Positions 34,074 through 46,559 of a stretch of DNA of 64,000 bases are shown here, one piece after another; positions within the stretch are counted from its first letter, which is position 1; each line of letters starts with the position of its first letter. Source of the stretch: Dysidea avara (taxonomy: Eukaryota > Porifera > Demospongiae > Dictyoceratida > Dysideidae). The translations under genes and the position numbers were made by a program. The stretch spans positions 8,643,277 through 8,707,276 of the forward strand of contig NC_089281.1 of NCBI RefSeq assembly GCF_963678975.1. Direction: 5' to 3'. The notes beneath the pieces were generated by a model that ran no database searches, was not told the origin of the DNA, and worked only from the letters and a program-made list of their open reading frames with translations.

Positions 34074-36893
34074 ATGCGTGTGTGTGTCACGCTTGCGTGC
34101 ACATCATCGTGTGTGTGTGCCCTCTGTGTGTACTAGTACAATATTATGATGGTGTGTTCACACTGTTGCAGTGGTTCAGTACTGTGTGTGGGTACAGCAA
34201 TGTCAGGAGAAGTATGCTTCAGTGCTGATGAATTTGGCGAAATACGTGTTTGGCAACTACCCATTGAAGTCAGTGACCCATTTGATTCATATGGTAAGCT
34301 TCCTGGAGATCTTATGTAATACTTATTAATTAAAAATAACCTGGTTTGTTGTAGATGCCAAAATACATCAAGGAATACTAAAAGGACATAGTGATGCTGT
34401 CTGGGACCTTACAGTACATCGAGACAGAGATTTGTTAGCTACCGCTTCTTCTGATGGAACTTGCAAACTGTGGAACTGGCGATTAAGTCAGGAACCTCTT
34501 CTATCCACTCTCACTGTAGACCCTGGTCAGTTTGTACTTATCAAATTATTCATATGAACACATGTTGTCTTTTTTAGACTATGGTATACCCACTTCTGTT
34601 GACTTTGTTCGAAGCAATCCATGTCAGCTAGTTGTATCGTATTCATCTTCTCGTGCTGTTCTATTTGACACTGAAACTGGCAAGAAAGTGTTAGACCTAA
34701 ATAGCACTCTTACTTCCGGTAATACTCATCTATACTTTGTTTGTTGTAATGACTTCATTTTTTACAGACAATACACAAGCAACTCAAATAAATAAGATAC
34801 GGTGTCACCCAACTCTACCTATAGCAGTAACAGCACATGAAGACAAATATCTTAGATTCTTTGACCTGGTTAGTGGAGCTGTTACTCATTCAATGGTGGC
34901 TCATGGTGATGCAGTCACTGGAATAGCCATTGATCCCAATGGGCTTTATTTGTTATCATCAAGTAAGTGCATTGTTCCATTTGATGCATGCATTTTTTAC
35001 CAACTGTTCTATTAGAGTAGTTGACTTGTGCACCGTATGTGTATACTACCGTAGAGTCGGGTTGTTAAGTGCATGCACTTATGATTTTCAGAGAAAACAT
35101 AGTACAATCTGTTAGACACGTACACCTAATTAACAACTACGGTGTGTTTAACACAGAATCACTACGTTGTAATAGAGTAGTCAATAGTTCATGCCTGTCA
35201 CCACACCAGTGTATAAGGATATTTGACTCCATTTCTGGGTGAAATCCTTCATGATGAACAGGAATATTGCAATCCAGAAGGCTGATTTGCTGTATACATT
35301 GTGAAGGGAGAGTATGTAAGCACTCGAGGAGACATTAACTTTGCAGTTTTTCCAGCTTTTCTTCCCATGTGTAGCTTTGTTGCATGTTGAGCCTCACACT
35401 GGGCCACGTGCACTTATCAGCCATGCTTAATCACAAGAAATGTGTATGCGGTTAACAAATAATATATGCTTATAGACACATGTGCTTAACAACCTGACTC
35501 TACGGTATCATTTTCTAGTCTTGTGTGGCCAGACTGATTACGTGGCAGACGCTTATCAATTTACAGAGTGGCACTTATAATCCATAAATCAAGCACCCAA
35601 CGTGTAATTGGTCTGGCCACATGATTTTTATGCATTTTTAAACTTACTTCTTCTATTAGAGCATTCAAAATGAGCATGTTTGTGCACCATTACTACCTCT
35701 CCTTTCTATGCTGACCATGTTATTTTAATGCATTACCATTTGTGCAAGTGCAATTAGGAGTTGATTAGGGATCATAGGGAAACAAGAGAGGTCATCTACA
35801 CCTGCAGATATACTATTGGACATTTAATCCCTAATTTAATCATGGATATAGACTGAATTAGGGATTGAATGTCCACTAGTATATCTGCAGACGCAGGTGA
35901 CCTCCCTTGTTTCACTATTCTATGATCCCTACTCGAACCTAGTTTTCCTTGTACTTGGTTGTTTACTTTTTTGTAACATTATTATGACTGGTGGACACGT
36001 GTATACTGCATCAAAAGAAAGACTGGTGCCAGACACTGTTTTCATCTGAGCACACACACACCCCCAACAATCAATTACCGAATGGCTTGTTCAGCCCGTT
36101 ACACAGCGTTACAAAGAACAGTACAGGAAGTGCCTCTGCAATGACAGCTCAAAGTGTCGATTCACGGTATAGCACATGATGGCTTCCCTATACATTAGTA
36201 ATGGGAATTGTCTGTATTTTCCGTAGTAATCGGATTGAGTCAGTGAAGAGAAATGAGACACAAAGAGGACAAAGGTAAGTCCATGATGTACTGCTGAGTG
36301 CGGTATGCCAGAAGGTACCTGTTGGGCTGAAGTGATGTTGAAAAAAATCAAGCCTGTAGGCCCAGCCATTATAGAGTTTCACTTGTCTGAAGGCATCAGT
36401 AAGTAAGTCAGTCAGGCAGTAGAAAATTAAATTTTGTAACAACCTTTCAAGTCATGCTGAATGCACTTTTACACTATATAATAAAGTTTCGAAGTGGAAA
36501 AAATTAGATAGATAATAGATAATAAGCAAGTAAGGAGAAGCTCAGAGAAAACTTTCATAGTTTAAAATTCATGTGCAAAAATAAATAAATAAATAAATAA
36601 AAACTTTTAGAGGAAAAATTTCATAACCGAGGAGCAATCTATGAAACTTTTCCACTTCAAACATTATTATGTGCATGTAAATAATACAGATTCTTGAGTA
36701 ATGGATTTGTGTTACTATTGTAGGTCATGATGGGTCTTTGAGGTTCTGGAATCTCGACACCAAGATTTGTGTACAAGACTCAATTACACATAGAAAAAGA
36801 TTTGACGAGGCTATCTTCAATGTGGCCTGCCATTCTTGCAAGCCTTTCTTTGCAAGTGCGGGTGCTGATGGTATAGCGAAGGTGTTTATTTGA
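21933..36893 (+). CDS. STRN: Striatin, WD40 scaffold of the STRIPAK complex
   Basis: Nineteen exons: 21933-22097, 22216-22319, 22493-22575, 22652-22709, 22753-22903, 23184-23323, 23378-23550, 25678-25833, 26010-26111, 26164-26259, 26831-27087, 27138-27190, 27614-27730, 27787-27834, 34172-34293, 34355-34525, 34578-34718, 34768-34962, 36724-36893. All junctions are GT/AG and in phase; the product is 833 residues (human striatin 780). The N-terminus has the family block YTIPGILNFIKHEWTRFEKE, then the coiled coil (LKRDLVRRIKMLEYALKQE) that in other animals binds PP2A A-subunit and self-associates. REIGYTDALLDARASRVR follows. A Gln/Pro-rich exon 6 and acidic Ser-rich exons 7-8 form the linker. From about residue 505 to the end are WD40 repeats (SEDKTLKLWNL, SDGTCKLWNW, SHDGSLRFWNL, ending in SAGADGIAKVFI). 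Introns range from 49 nt to 6.3 kb. The product is a cytoplasmic scaffold of phosphatase and kinase signalling. Confidence 0.93.
24790..25256. mobile_element. MITE with TAGTGCTGGGC ends in striatin intron 7
   Basis: Inverted ends TAGTGCTGGGCAATAT and ATATTACCCAGCACTA bound a 467-bp AT-rich element. Flanks ATTGATAG and ATTGGTAC match at 5 of 8 bases, which could be a decayed 8-bp duplication. Probably hAT-like and non-coding. Confidence 0.6.
30110..31010 (+). pseudogene. DDE (DDE_Tnp_4-type) transposase remnant
   Basis: Located in striatin intron 14. Blocks in order are LPSLVPGEYLDFL, QLHYYTGVQVFQ, NLAYRFGVSQSTVSQIWITW (helix-turn-helix-like), IPLWPTRAMIDADML, VILDATKIRVEKPGLPQL, FSNYKNTNTYKVLVGISP, DKELTRCSGILEMLETGDSV, DIQEDLALLGGGLNIPPF and RIHVERAMERIKNFHIFD. 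These match the PIF/Harbinger-ISL2EU kind of transposase. It is dead: there are frame changes, a stop after PGLPQL, a gap after VGISP, and the segment that should carry the second catalytic Asp is missing between GDSV and DIQED. A separate open frame at 28625-28903 upstream was not recognised and may belong to the same element. Confidence 0.75.
31280..32970 (-). pseudogene. SAP / SWIM / YqaJ-like nuclease gene remnant, transposon-associated
   Basis: Runs convergent to the transposase, with about 270 bp between them. In minus-strand order: a possible HIRAN-like piece (HVYKDTWEATCGEELNTK, near 32950); a SAP-like helix pair (ALKVPKLKRWLQCRRAS, near 32440); FIEQTAVDGKATNDFKSMNS (about 32050); a SWIM zinc finger (CGCPAGRGPRALCKH, about 31800); and a YqaJ-type core (GASPDSRVYDPSS then GILEIKFPYRA, 31460-31540). 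Frames shift between blocks, so it is not functional. Some ISL2EU-type transposons are known to pair a transposase with a YqaJ nuclease, which would explain the arrangement. Element ends were not found. Confidence 0.7.
34004..34072. repeat. (GT)n microsatellite
   Basis: About 34 uninterrupted GT units in striatin intron 14, ending 100 nt before exon 15. Confidence 0.95.
35515..35622. mobile_element. Short relative of the GTGGCCAGAC element
   Basis: CTAGTCTTGTGTGGCCAGAC and GTCTGGCCACATGA form the inverted ends, matching the element at 17218-17682. It lies in striatin intron 18. Confidence 0.5.
35763..35934. repeat. Hairpin element, GATTAGGGATCATAG ends
   Basis: An imperfect hairpin in striatin intron 18 with arms of about 75 bp sharing GGGATCATAG, AACAAG, GAGGTCA, CTGCAGATATACTA and ATTGAATGTCC blocks. 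A half copy (right arm) is at 58313-58395 in an AMT2 intron. Confidence 0.65.
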
Positions 36894-37448
36894 ACATTTC
36901 ATTGCATTTCATGTAGTGCACACCTTTTAGCTAGGTAATAATTTCTGTACATTTAATAATTATTATTAAATATTTAAGTTGTTGTACATTCCTTAGCAGT
37001 AAATCAGTCTGAAATGTCTTTAGTTAACAGAGTGTTTTTAATTCACCAGCTGGAAAACAGTTTTTAGTGTGTGTGTATATCCTTGAGTGATGAATTTACT
37101 ACAGAGGTGACATTAAACTACAGAACCAGTTTTGTGCAAATCATTCATAGTGGTCTGTTCTTCCAACACTGATCCAACAAGTATGCAATTATAACTGGAC
37201 CAAATTTTATATAGACCCATTGCCCCACTAGCTCTGTAAGACAAGGACAGTTGAGCATTTGCTAATAGTAGGTCCCTGGTATACACATGTGTTTGTGTGT
37301 ACAGGTAGGCAAGACCTCAAGGGGAATACCATGGTATTGTAGCAGATAATAAAGAAAAGTGTACGGGTATAAAACATTTCCGATTCCTTTGGAACTACTA
37401 AGGGACAACGCCCAGAAAAACAGGCAGGTTTATTACACGGTGTACTAG
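36894..37448. other. Spacer between striatin and AMT1
   Basis: This 555-bp spacer must hold the striatin 3' UTR and the AMT1 promoter. An AT-rich stretch at 36940-36975 follows the stop. No TATA box or clear polyadenylation signal is assigned. Confidence 0.4.
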
Positions 37449-40400
37449 ATGCATCTGTTTAGGAGTGATAGCAATGCTGAGACATGTAATAGGAATGTCG
37501 CTAATGATTTCACAGAATACTTTAATACCACTTACTCGGGAGTTTGTATGGAAGATCAGGAATATTTCAAGTCATGCTCGTTCCCATGGGTGAGTGTATA
37601 GCTACGTGCCTTTCAACGGTGACTGCCCCTGCTTATTGAACTAACTAGCTAGAGTAACTTGACCCCCAACGACATGTCGTCTAGGCACGCGCCAAAGGAA
37701 CCACAACAGCAAGGGAGTGTCACTCCAATAGACACTAGACTACTACGATTTGAGACTGGGGTCAATGTCGGTCAAGATCTTGACCGTTGACTTTCATCGA
37801 AAACATTTGTCTTGACCATTGACCTGGTTCCGTTTATTTTCGCTATATTTTAATGCACTACTTACGAAGCTTTGACCGTGCTGGGAAAACAGCTTGATCG
37901 TTGTTCTTCGTGAAAAATTGGTGACCTTTAGCTTAGACCACGGTCGAAGGTCGTAGTACAGTGCCACCCCCTTGACAACAGCCAGGATCTGAGATCTTGA
38001 CTTCTCTGCATTCTACCTGCACTTAAACACATCAACTTCTCTCCAACAAATGGTTTTATTCGTAAATGCTATCCCACTAGGAACCTGTGAGAAGGCTTAA
38101 AGCCTGTGATACAGGGAGTCAGAAATACAGGGATTTTTTTTTCTGCATTCTTCATGTTTTTGACTCCCTGTATCACAGGCTTTAAGCCGTCTCACAGTCA
38201 CAGGTCCCTAGTGGGATAGCGTATGGGAGCTGCATGAGGAGCAACGCTTTGCTAATATAGCTGACCGTCTTGCTAGGTAGCTGCATAGTCCTCAGACCTG
38301 CACTTCCCAGGCTTGCCAAGGCTATATGATTTTTCCAAGGGATACAAAACAAACTGGAAATGTTGTCTTGACATCTTTGCTAGAAATCTCTGGAATTACT
38401 GTAAAATCCAAAAATTTTGAAAGTTTCCAGATACACATGGATATTACATGAGGGACTATACCCATATTTGAGTAACCGAGTCTTGAAATCTTTACCAGAA
38501 TCTGGTAAAATCTAAAGATTTCAAAATCTTGTATGCAATTTTGCTTGGTTTCGGGCCCCTTGGATTATTCATACATATTTCCCCTTCAGTGTGGATGATT
38601 GCATGTGTGTGCACAATAATATTGCACATGCATGTGTGTGTGTGTGTGTGTGTGCACTTGGCATGCATGATTGCAAATTGTGTGTCACAGGTGTTTGTAC
38701 CGGTGTGTGTGTATGTGTGGTGTCACATATTATAATGGCAATGGATATTTCATTTTGCTCAACCATCGTAGACCCAGTGACTGTATCAAGCCAACCCTTG
38801 GTCTTCATACCGGAAGTGAAATTACATCATTTAGACTATCTGGGCTATCATACAAACAGCGCGCAATATAGGAAATAGTCCACGGTTGAATATCTACAAT
38901 TATTAAACTTCTCAAGTTGCTATATGAGACCATTGAAATTTCAGCACTTGGTCATTATCTACTGACAGGAAATTTGTAACCCTGCTATTACACTTGACAA
39001 GCCATCTTGTAGTTTATTACTACGTATATTTGACTGTGACTGCTCTATTAGAGTATCTTGGTCTTAATCATTTCTAGTACTAAACATTAATTTTGAGTTC
39101 TGTAGTAGCCGCTAATAACTGAATGTTTACTTGACTGCTGTATAGGGTAACTATAATCTTGAGTGATTGCCAGGAGTCAGGGTATGGCTATGCTCCAGAA
39201 ACAATGTACAATATAAAGCTATTATAGTATGGAGCGCTATATAATGTGGAGTGTACTGTGCTACTAAGCATTGTACTTAGATGCAGCTTCAGAGGGTTTC
39301 CAAAAACTGGCCAAGATCAAGATACCCTAGTATAGCAGTCACTCTAATACAACAGTCAATAGTTTTGATAAACTAATAGGATTAAATTTCCCTTGGGGGA
39401 GAGCATGCCCCCTTGACACCCTAGATTGATTTACATGCTGCATGGTGTGTTAGTCACGCTAAGGTACAGGAATTTTTGCATAATTTTAGCTACAGTGTTA
39501 TCAGTATTGAAGTGGTTAGGACTAGTGGAGATCTTTGTAGGTAAAGATTTTCACTGTTCTATGTTTTTTCCTAGTGACTGTTCTATAAGACTGTCTCAGT
39601 TATGAGAGTTTGTGTACTGACCAATTTTCAACTTATTCCCCCAATCAGTTTAGTCTGTAGTCGTGTCGTGATAACAAATATCACTTGTGATTAGTCAAAT
39701 TTTGCTTGCCAGTGAAAATAATGCATAAATCACCAGTCAATGATCTATAAAGTGGGATGGAGGAAGAGTGCGGTTAAATATGCTGGTATATCCCTCTGAA
39801 TTTGAAGTACAAGCTATTTGCACATTGCAAAAAGAAAAATTAATAATGAAACATTTTGTGTCTGAACTCGGATTTCTGTGCTTTTGACATAAATGGTGCA
39901 ATACAGTTGCCATTCTTTTATGATGTTGGTACTCCAATGTATGGGACATCATTTGAATCAAAATTGTGAAACTGACCACTTTTTTACATCTGGATGTAAT
40001 ATTCGACTTCTGATATGTATGTCCAACTAGCCATGATACATGTGTGTTTCATTGTGTAGTTTCCTTGCAATGCAACAGCTCCAGGACATAGCGAGCATGG
40101 TATACACAATTTTGAGAGATACACAGACTCCAGCATGGCATGGGTGCTGACAGCTGCTATTATTGTCTTTTTCATGGTGAGAAGAATATTATTAATGCAT
40201 TTGTAATGCATATGATGCAGAAAGCTGGGTTTTTGTTGGTGGAGATAGCCTTTGCAAACACCACCAGTGAAAGAAGAATAGTAGTAATTTATGTAAGAGC
40301 AATATATGACCTGTGTAATATAAGTAGCCATTGTATTTCCAATACAGAAATACATGGATGCTTGTGCTAGTGCACTTGGATTTTTTCTGTGTGGTTTTGA

Positions 40401-43400
40401 CTACATATCACATTATCAATCACCATCATGCATAGAGGAGAAATTTTTTAATGTCACTGATCCTGGATTGTGGTTCTTTAGAGTAAGTAAGCTGTGTCAG
40501 TACTATTCACCTTAAAAAGTATGTCTTTCAAATTGTATAGTTCACATTTGCTAGTAATGCTGCTACAATCCTTGGTGGCTGTCTGGTGACAAACAAATAT
40601 AAACTACGACTGCCGGCTGTGTTTGTTAGTGCATTTTTTATTAGTGTAAGTATACTATTGGTATACCTCCATCGTTTAATGTCCTTCATGTCTCTATACA
40701 TACATTGCAGGGTATAGTCCATCCTGCTGTTGCACATATTATCTGGTCAGACCGCAAAAAGTCATCATTTTTGTCACCATTTCGATTTTGTGATCATTCT
40801 AAAGGTCATGATCATGATGATCTAGATTGTGATTCTTTCTTCAGTAAAGCTTATTTCCTTGACTTTGCTGGTGGTGGAGCAATACATCTCTTAGGTATAA
40901 AGCTGTTCAGATATTCAGCAATGATCTACATGATTCACTTTATATAAAATGCTTTACACTAAAACTACAGTTATTAGCTTAAAGTATTCCATTCATAACC
41001 TTGTCTTTTCTATATACCACTGCTTGTTTGATGTGCTTTCCTGAGCTCCAATTGCATGCAGGGGCAGATCCAGGGGGATTTGTGGAAGAGCCTGCTTATA
41101 AGACAAATTTTTCTTAAACTCAGTGCTGAAATCAAATTCAGTTTATCATTCAAAGATACCTATTCCAAATATTTATATACTGGATAGCTAGTGGAAAAAC
41201 ACTTTTTACCTCTTGTAAAATCATGCTGCCTCAGCATCTTTATACACAATAAATCAGCCTAAAACTAATCATTATTTTATAAAGTTATTACAAACACTAA
41301 ATGTTTCAGAAAAACCTATTGGTAAGATTTAACAACAAAACATTATATTGCTGGGGAGTGATTATTTGTTATAAAATATTACTACTAGGTAGCTGGACTG
41401 ATAGAGTGGAACCTCTTTTTAAAGGTCTGGTCTTCCCGGCAGACCAGACTATATAGAGATGTCCGGCAGTGATTAGTGTCCTTGAAATTGTTGAATGCTT
41501 GATAAATAAGAAATGGCTAAGAAATTTTTGTGTGTTGGTCAGTTTCACAGACATTATGTGGGTATTTCACTCAGTATGTGCAGCATGCTCTATCTATCCA
41601 TACCCCACAGGAAAATTTAGCCTTCTGATATTGAATTTGATGACTATGAACTTTATATTGAATATGCAATTGTATAGTGAACCTAAAAAAGTGAATATCA
41701 TCAGTTTCTAACAGTGCAGTAAGCTGTCATACAAGTTAAAAGGTGCACATAAATACTGCAGTATATATGGTTCAAGTTTAAAGTTAACTTTCAGAAGGTT
41801 TTGGGATGCCACCTCCAGAAGCCTTAAGGTATTTATGAGCTTAGATTTATGCTAAAAACATGCACTAATAAAGCAAGCAATACCAGTCTGTGTTACAACT
41901 ACCAGTCTGTGTTACAACTACCAGTCTGTGTTACAACTGCTCTCAAGATTTTTCAGTTTATTTTTAGCACAGGGAGGGAATTGCCTTCATTCATACTGTA
42001 TACTGTAGAGCATTCTTTCAAAATTTGGAAGATGCATATACTTGTTTTTACATGTAGACCATGCGGGTTGTTGCTGAGAAGGTTACATGTAGTAAGAATG
42101 TGAAATGTGCTTGTATAAACCATACAGGTGGTACTGCTGGGCTAATGGTTTGCTTATTTGCAAAGCTGCAAAAGTATCGCGATCAGAGACACAGTCAGGT
42201 ATGTACACTACAACTAGTTTAGTGCTACATTGTTAACAGTGTTGGGCAAGTTACTTTTTAAAAGTAACTAGTTGCATATTACATATTACTTGCAGCTGAA
42301 CTATTTAGTTACAGTTACATATTACCCATAAAATAAAGTAACTGTAATAATATTACATATTATATTACTTTGTGTCCATAGCCTTAAGCTGTCACGTGTG
42401 AAACTACCACCTTATCACGTGACACGATTGCGCTGTTGGACAATGTGCAAGTCTTGATATAAGTAAGTAGCTGGTGAATAAGCCTCACTTAGTAGGTTTC
42501 ATTACTTCGTTGTGGCTAGGCGTTACTCAGTGGGCTACTAACGAGATTAGTAACTTCGTTACTTTTAGTAATAACATTTCGTAATATTAGATTCGTTACA
42601 GTAACTATATTACTTAGGTAACGCGTTACATTTGCAAGTAAAGTAACTTGAGTTATATTACCTGTTTTTATAGCGTATTTCGTTATATTACTTTGTTACC
42701 ACAAAAGTAATAATATTACGTAACGCGTTACATAAGTAGTGCGTTACTCCCAACACTGATTGTTAATACAGTGAACCCTCGGTTATCCGAACCCCTTTGT
42801 AAATATGTAAATTATTTACAAAGCTCTGTTGAAATACTCTAATAGAACATACACCTGTACTTTAAATTAATAGAACAGTCATTTCCAGATAAACGAGAGT
42901 ATGGATAAACAAGGGTCTGCTGTATTGTTATTGTATATTTTAGCCAACTACTGATAGTGGCACATATAGAGAAGATGATCCACGTGCATCCCCTAAGTTA
43001 GTGACAATATTGTCAAAGGTAGTGATCATATTTTCTTCCGCATGCATGCAGAGGTTTTTGGGATTGGATGTATCCACTAATGGCAGGAAATGAGAATGTG
43101 GAAATGGCTGCACTTGGCGTGTTAATTCTTTGGTTTTCATGGTAAGCATGCAGTGAGTCATACATGCATGTGTATAATAAGCTATACGCCAGGTTTTCAT
43201 TCAACTGTGGATCTACTGAGAGTGTTGAAGGTAGGCATGTAGAATATCATGACTAATTATTAACACATTACTATAGATCATGTTTGACTAGCCATATTGC
43301 TCATTCAGATTTAGGGAAGGAGTTAAATAATTTGAATAGTGTGTATGTGACTGGGTCTGGGAAACCGGCATGACAGCAGATTTGATTTTTCACCAAGAAC

Positions 43401-45091
43401 ACAAGGCTACATGAATAAACTATCAAATTTTATCAAAATCAGCTAGACTTGCTTTTACTGGCTGCTATTCCCAAGCACAGTGGCAATCCATACAAGCCCT
43501 AATGGAGCTCTGGACAGCCATGGGGATGGCTGTACAGCTCCATGGTGTTGAATGAATACCTTTGCTGTGAATGTCTCTTTTTGCCAGTTTTGAGATCTGA
43601 AAGGAGCATAACTTGGCCTAATTCATCCCTATGCCTTCCTCTTTAAATTTTTAAAACAGCCCCCGGCCCCTACTTCCCACCCTTTTGGAGCTCGCCTGAT
43701 ACAGTCAATCCTGGTTTAAAAACTATCACTGGTGGGAAACTTAGCTGTTGGCTACTTGTACAGTGGATGCTCTGGAAGGTAAGGAATTGGTGTAAAACGT
43801 GTGAAAATTTGATACACGTTAGTTTCATCCGTTGGTGAGCTACAACACACTGAGTACTTGAAACCAGCATTTCTCGATACTTTCATATAGGCAATAAGAC
43901 TGGTTTCCCCAGACTGGGTCACGTATAAAGACCACTGTATCATGCACGATTTTTTTCAGGTGGATTGTATGGAGCATATCATGCAATTCCTCCTCGTAAT
44001 ATGATAATGTGTTGTGCTGCTGGTGGTGTCCTTTCCATTGTCATTGCCTGCTGGGCACAGTTACGTTATGAAACTGACTCCATTAATGCCAATCAGATAT
44101 CCAATGGAATACTATCTTGTCTAGTAGCCATAACTGCTAGTTGTCCCTTTGTGAGCTACTGGGCAGCTTGTATGATTGGCAGTAAGTTAACTAATGCATG
44201 TCACTGTATATAGTCTCTACTGTTGATTGTTCACAGTCATTGCTGTGATAGTCTACCATCTTGGATGTTATGCTGAATACAAACTGGGAATTGAGGATAC
44301 TGCTAGGGTTGTCCCAGTACATGGAGTATGGTATGGTAGTCCATTGAACCAGACAGCATAACATGTAATTTGGTATGTTGTGCATACGTTTCATAGTGGA
44401 TTATGGAGTTTGCTGGCTGTAGCTGTGTTTGTTCAAAATTATGAAAGTTTATGCCATCTTCATGCCACATTTGAGGGAGTATGCTACTGCAACTTACGGC
44501 TACCACACTTGGTATATGCATGTTAATAACATCTTAATCACTATGCAAACATTCTTGTTGATAGAGTTGGATAGAAAGAATTGGTGCTCAAGTGATAGGT
44601 AGTCTAGTTATTATAGCATTTGGTCTTAGCACCGGTATCAAATTATGGGATTCTGTACATTATCCCAATACAACCAGTGATTATTGTAGTGGCAAAGTGA
44701 GTGATAAAACATTATTGTGTTTTACTCACTCTGTTTTTACATAACCAGGGTACTGTGTATAAATCCTGACAAGTTAAAATTTCAGGGAGGTTTTCTACTA
44801 ACATCGCCATCGGATAAATTTACATATTTTTCTGGAGAGGAAAGAATTCCATTAATATCTATCATAGAAGATGCACGTGGTAATCAAAATTATGGAACTG
44901 CTGATGACCTCACTGCAGGCACCATTAGTCCACAAGCTGATGACACTATTGAATCCACAGGCCCAGGTAACAGCAGAAACTCTACATACTCTAGCAGGAA
45001 ATCCACATTGTCTAAAGATACTTGCATGTCTCTTCCTGCAAACTTTGACCAGCAAGAAGCTCTTCCTGTCTCTAATGATTCTACTCTTTGA
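37449..45091 (+). CDS. AMT: Ammonium transporter, AMT class, paralog 1
   Basis: Fifteen exons: 37449-37589, 40060-40176, 40221-40292, 40348-40482, 40541-40645, 40711-40894, 42128-42198, 42944-42996, 43052-43141, 43193-43230, 43960-44181, 44237-44330, 44397-44511, 44565-44696, 44786-45091. All phases join; 624 residues. The ATG at 37449 is preceded directly by an in-frame TAG. An N-terminal Cys-bearing ectodomain (about 75 residues, with N-glycosylation-type NTT and NAT) is followed by about 11 membrane segments. The two pore signatures are intact: DFAGGGAIH (D241, H249) and the D430/H438 pair ending in VHGVCGLW; the NCGST block is also present. The loop before the first signature is rich in His and Asp (HSKGHDHDDLDCD). 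The C-terminal ~100 residues are a Ser/Thr-rich cytosolic tail. Predicted role is ammonium uptake or release at a membrane. The acceptor of the last exon is the least certain boundary. Confidence 0.9.
38068..38220. repeat. Hairpin element in AMT1 intron 1
   Basis: Ends GCTATCCCACTAGG and CCTAGTGGGATAGC are inverted. The arms also share AGCCTGTGATACAGGGAGTCA-type sequence. No coding capacity. Confidence 0.7.
42237..42758. mobile_element. hAT-like MITE with 8-bp target duplication in AMT1 intron 7
   Basis: 522 bp with inverted ends CAGTGTTGGG and CCCAACACTG, flanked by the exact 8-bp repeat ATTGTTAA (42229-42236 and 42759-42766). The interior is a reiteration of GTAACT/GTTACTT words. End sequence and duplication fit the hAT superfamily. 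Confidence 0.85.
42769..42922. mobile_element. pogo/Tigger-like MITE in AMT1 intron 7
   Basis: Ends CAGTGAACCCTCGGTTATCC and an inverted diverged copy (GGATAAACAAGGGTCTGCTG), flanked by TA. It has TACTCTAATAGAACA at its centre, like the element at 15706-15897. Confidence 0.7.
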
Positions 45092-46559
45092 TGCATTATA
45101 TTATTTACTCTTGGTTATATACACAGCTAATATGTAATAAGTATGTTTGTCAAGTTTGTGTGTGTGCGTGTCTAGATAGATAGCTACTTAATCCAATGCC
45201 TTTATACATGACTATATTTGTAAAAACATTTTTTTTTAAATTAATTTTCTATGAAGTCCAAGCCAACACTGATCTTATGTGCACTTTTCTCTCATCAGCG
45301 TTTACTCCTTCCAAGTGCCCTAAAGGACCTTGTAGTAGCAACTTTGCAATATTTTGATAAGTCATGTGTAGCCGGCTACAGATTTTGTCTCAACAAGTTC
45401 TGATCACTTGTGCAATGACATGTGCCCTGTTCCCATTTAGTATAGTATTTAAAAACAAGTATTAGATCCATTTATATCATGCATAACTTTAAAATATCCT
45501 AGTTTGTTTTTGGCACAAACACCATGCAAACTTGCACATTTTCATGCAAAAATGAGATTAAATAACATATAGCAGCCACACACAGTAATGACCATGCATC
45601 ACTACTTTTTGTGCAGTGAAGGCCACTGGGAAAAGGTAGTGACAATCACTATGTCACTCTCACTGTGTATATGCAAGTTTATAACCAGCTGTATATATAG
45701 CTGGCACTGCCAATTTTCCTGCCCTGTGATGTGTCATCTTTTCCTCTTCCATAGGCTATTGTGCATGAATAGAAACTACAGTGTATATAGTGGTCATTGA
45801 TGTATCAGTTTAATATATACTGAAGGTGAATGCATGCATGTGTGAGTTATATACATAACATAATTTTGAAAGTATAAATAACATGCAATATATTTGTACT
45901 ACTAGGAGACATGACTTTTACTTATCAGCAAGAGTTGTATGAACTCTTGTTATCAGCTATTACATGATCAGTGTTGTGCTTTTTCATCCAGCAGCACAAG
46001 GGACCACAAATTTTAATTATACTGTTCTCAAGTATATACTCAGCCAAATTAAAGAAATTGCACATTAGTAAGAGTATACAATTTGGAGCAATCTACCTCA
46101 ACAAGTTGTATCATCAAATAATTTCAACAACACTTAATTAGATAGTTATTGGCTAGACGATATGTTTTGATTGTTTGTATAAATACACGCAACACAACTT
46201 TTGTTTATACATTATTCCAAAGTTAAGTAGCACGTCTATAAACACTTTCTACCTCTTAATATCCTGAATAATAATTTTATAAAAGGATTTCCAAACAAGA
46301 TTACCATAATCAAGGGTATATAGGACACACTATAGTGTTGACTTGTATGAATATCTCCAAGCAGGGATAATATAACTCGATGATATGCCACTTTAATCAG
46401 TAGTTTGGATGTTTGATTTTTTGATAGAATTTTAGTTGTGCACCAATTTGAATGCCAAGATTTTGTATACTATCGCCATTTTCAATAATTGTGTTATTTA
46501 TTTTGTAGCCTGGCATTTGAGTTGCTCTAGTTTCTTGATGTCTTTAAGTAAGTGATTTA
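45092..46559. other. Intergenic after AMT1, nothing recognised
   Basis: Holds the AMT1 3' UTR (undefined length) and AT-rich sequence. No exon, RNA gene or clear repeat was found. Confidence 0.4.

Noticed and set aside
33889..34228. Open frames rich in Val-Cys
   Set aside because: Translation of the GT microsatellite in striatin intron 14.
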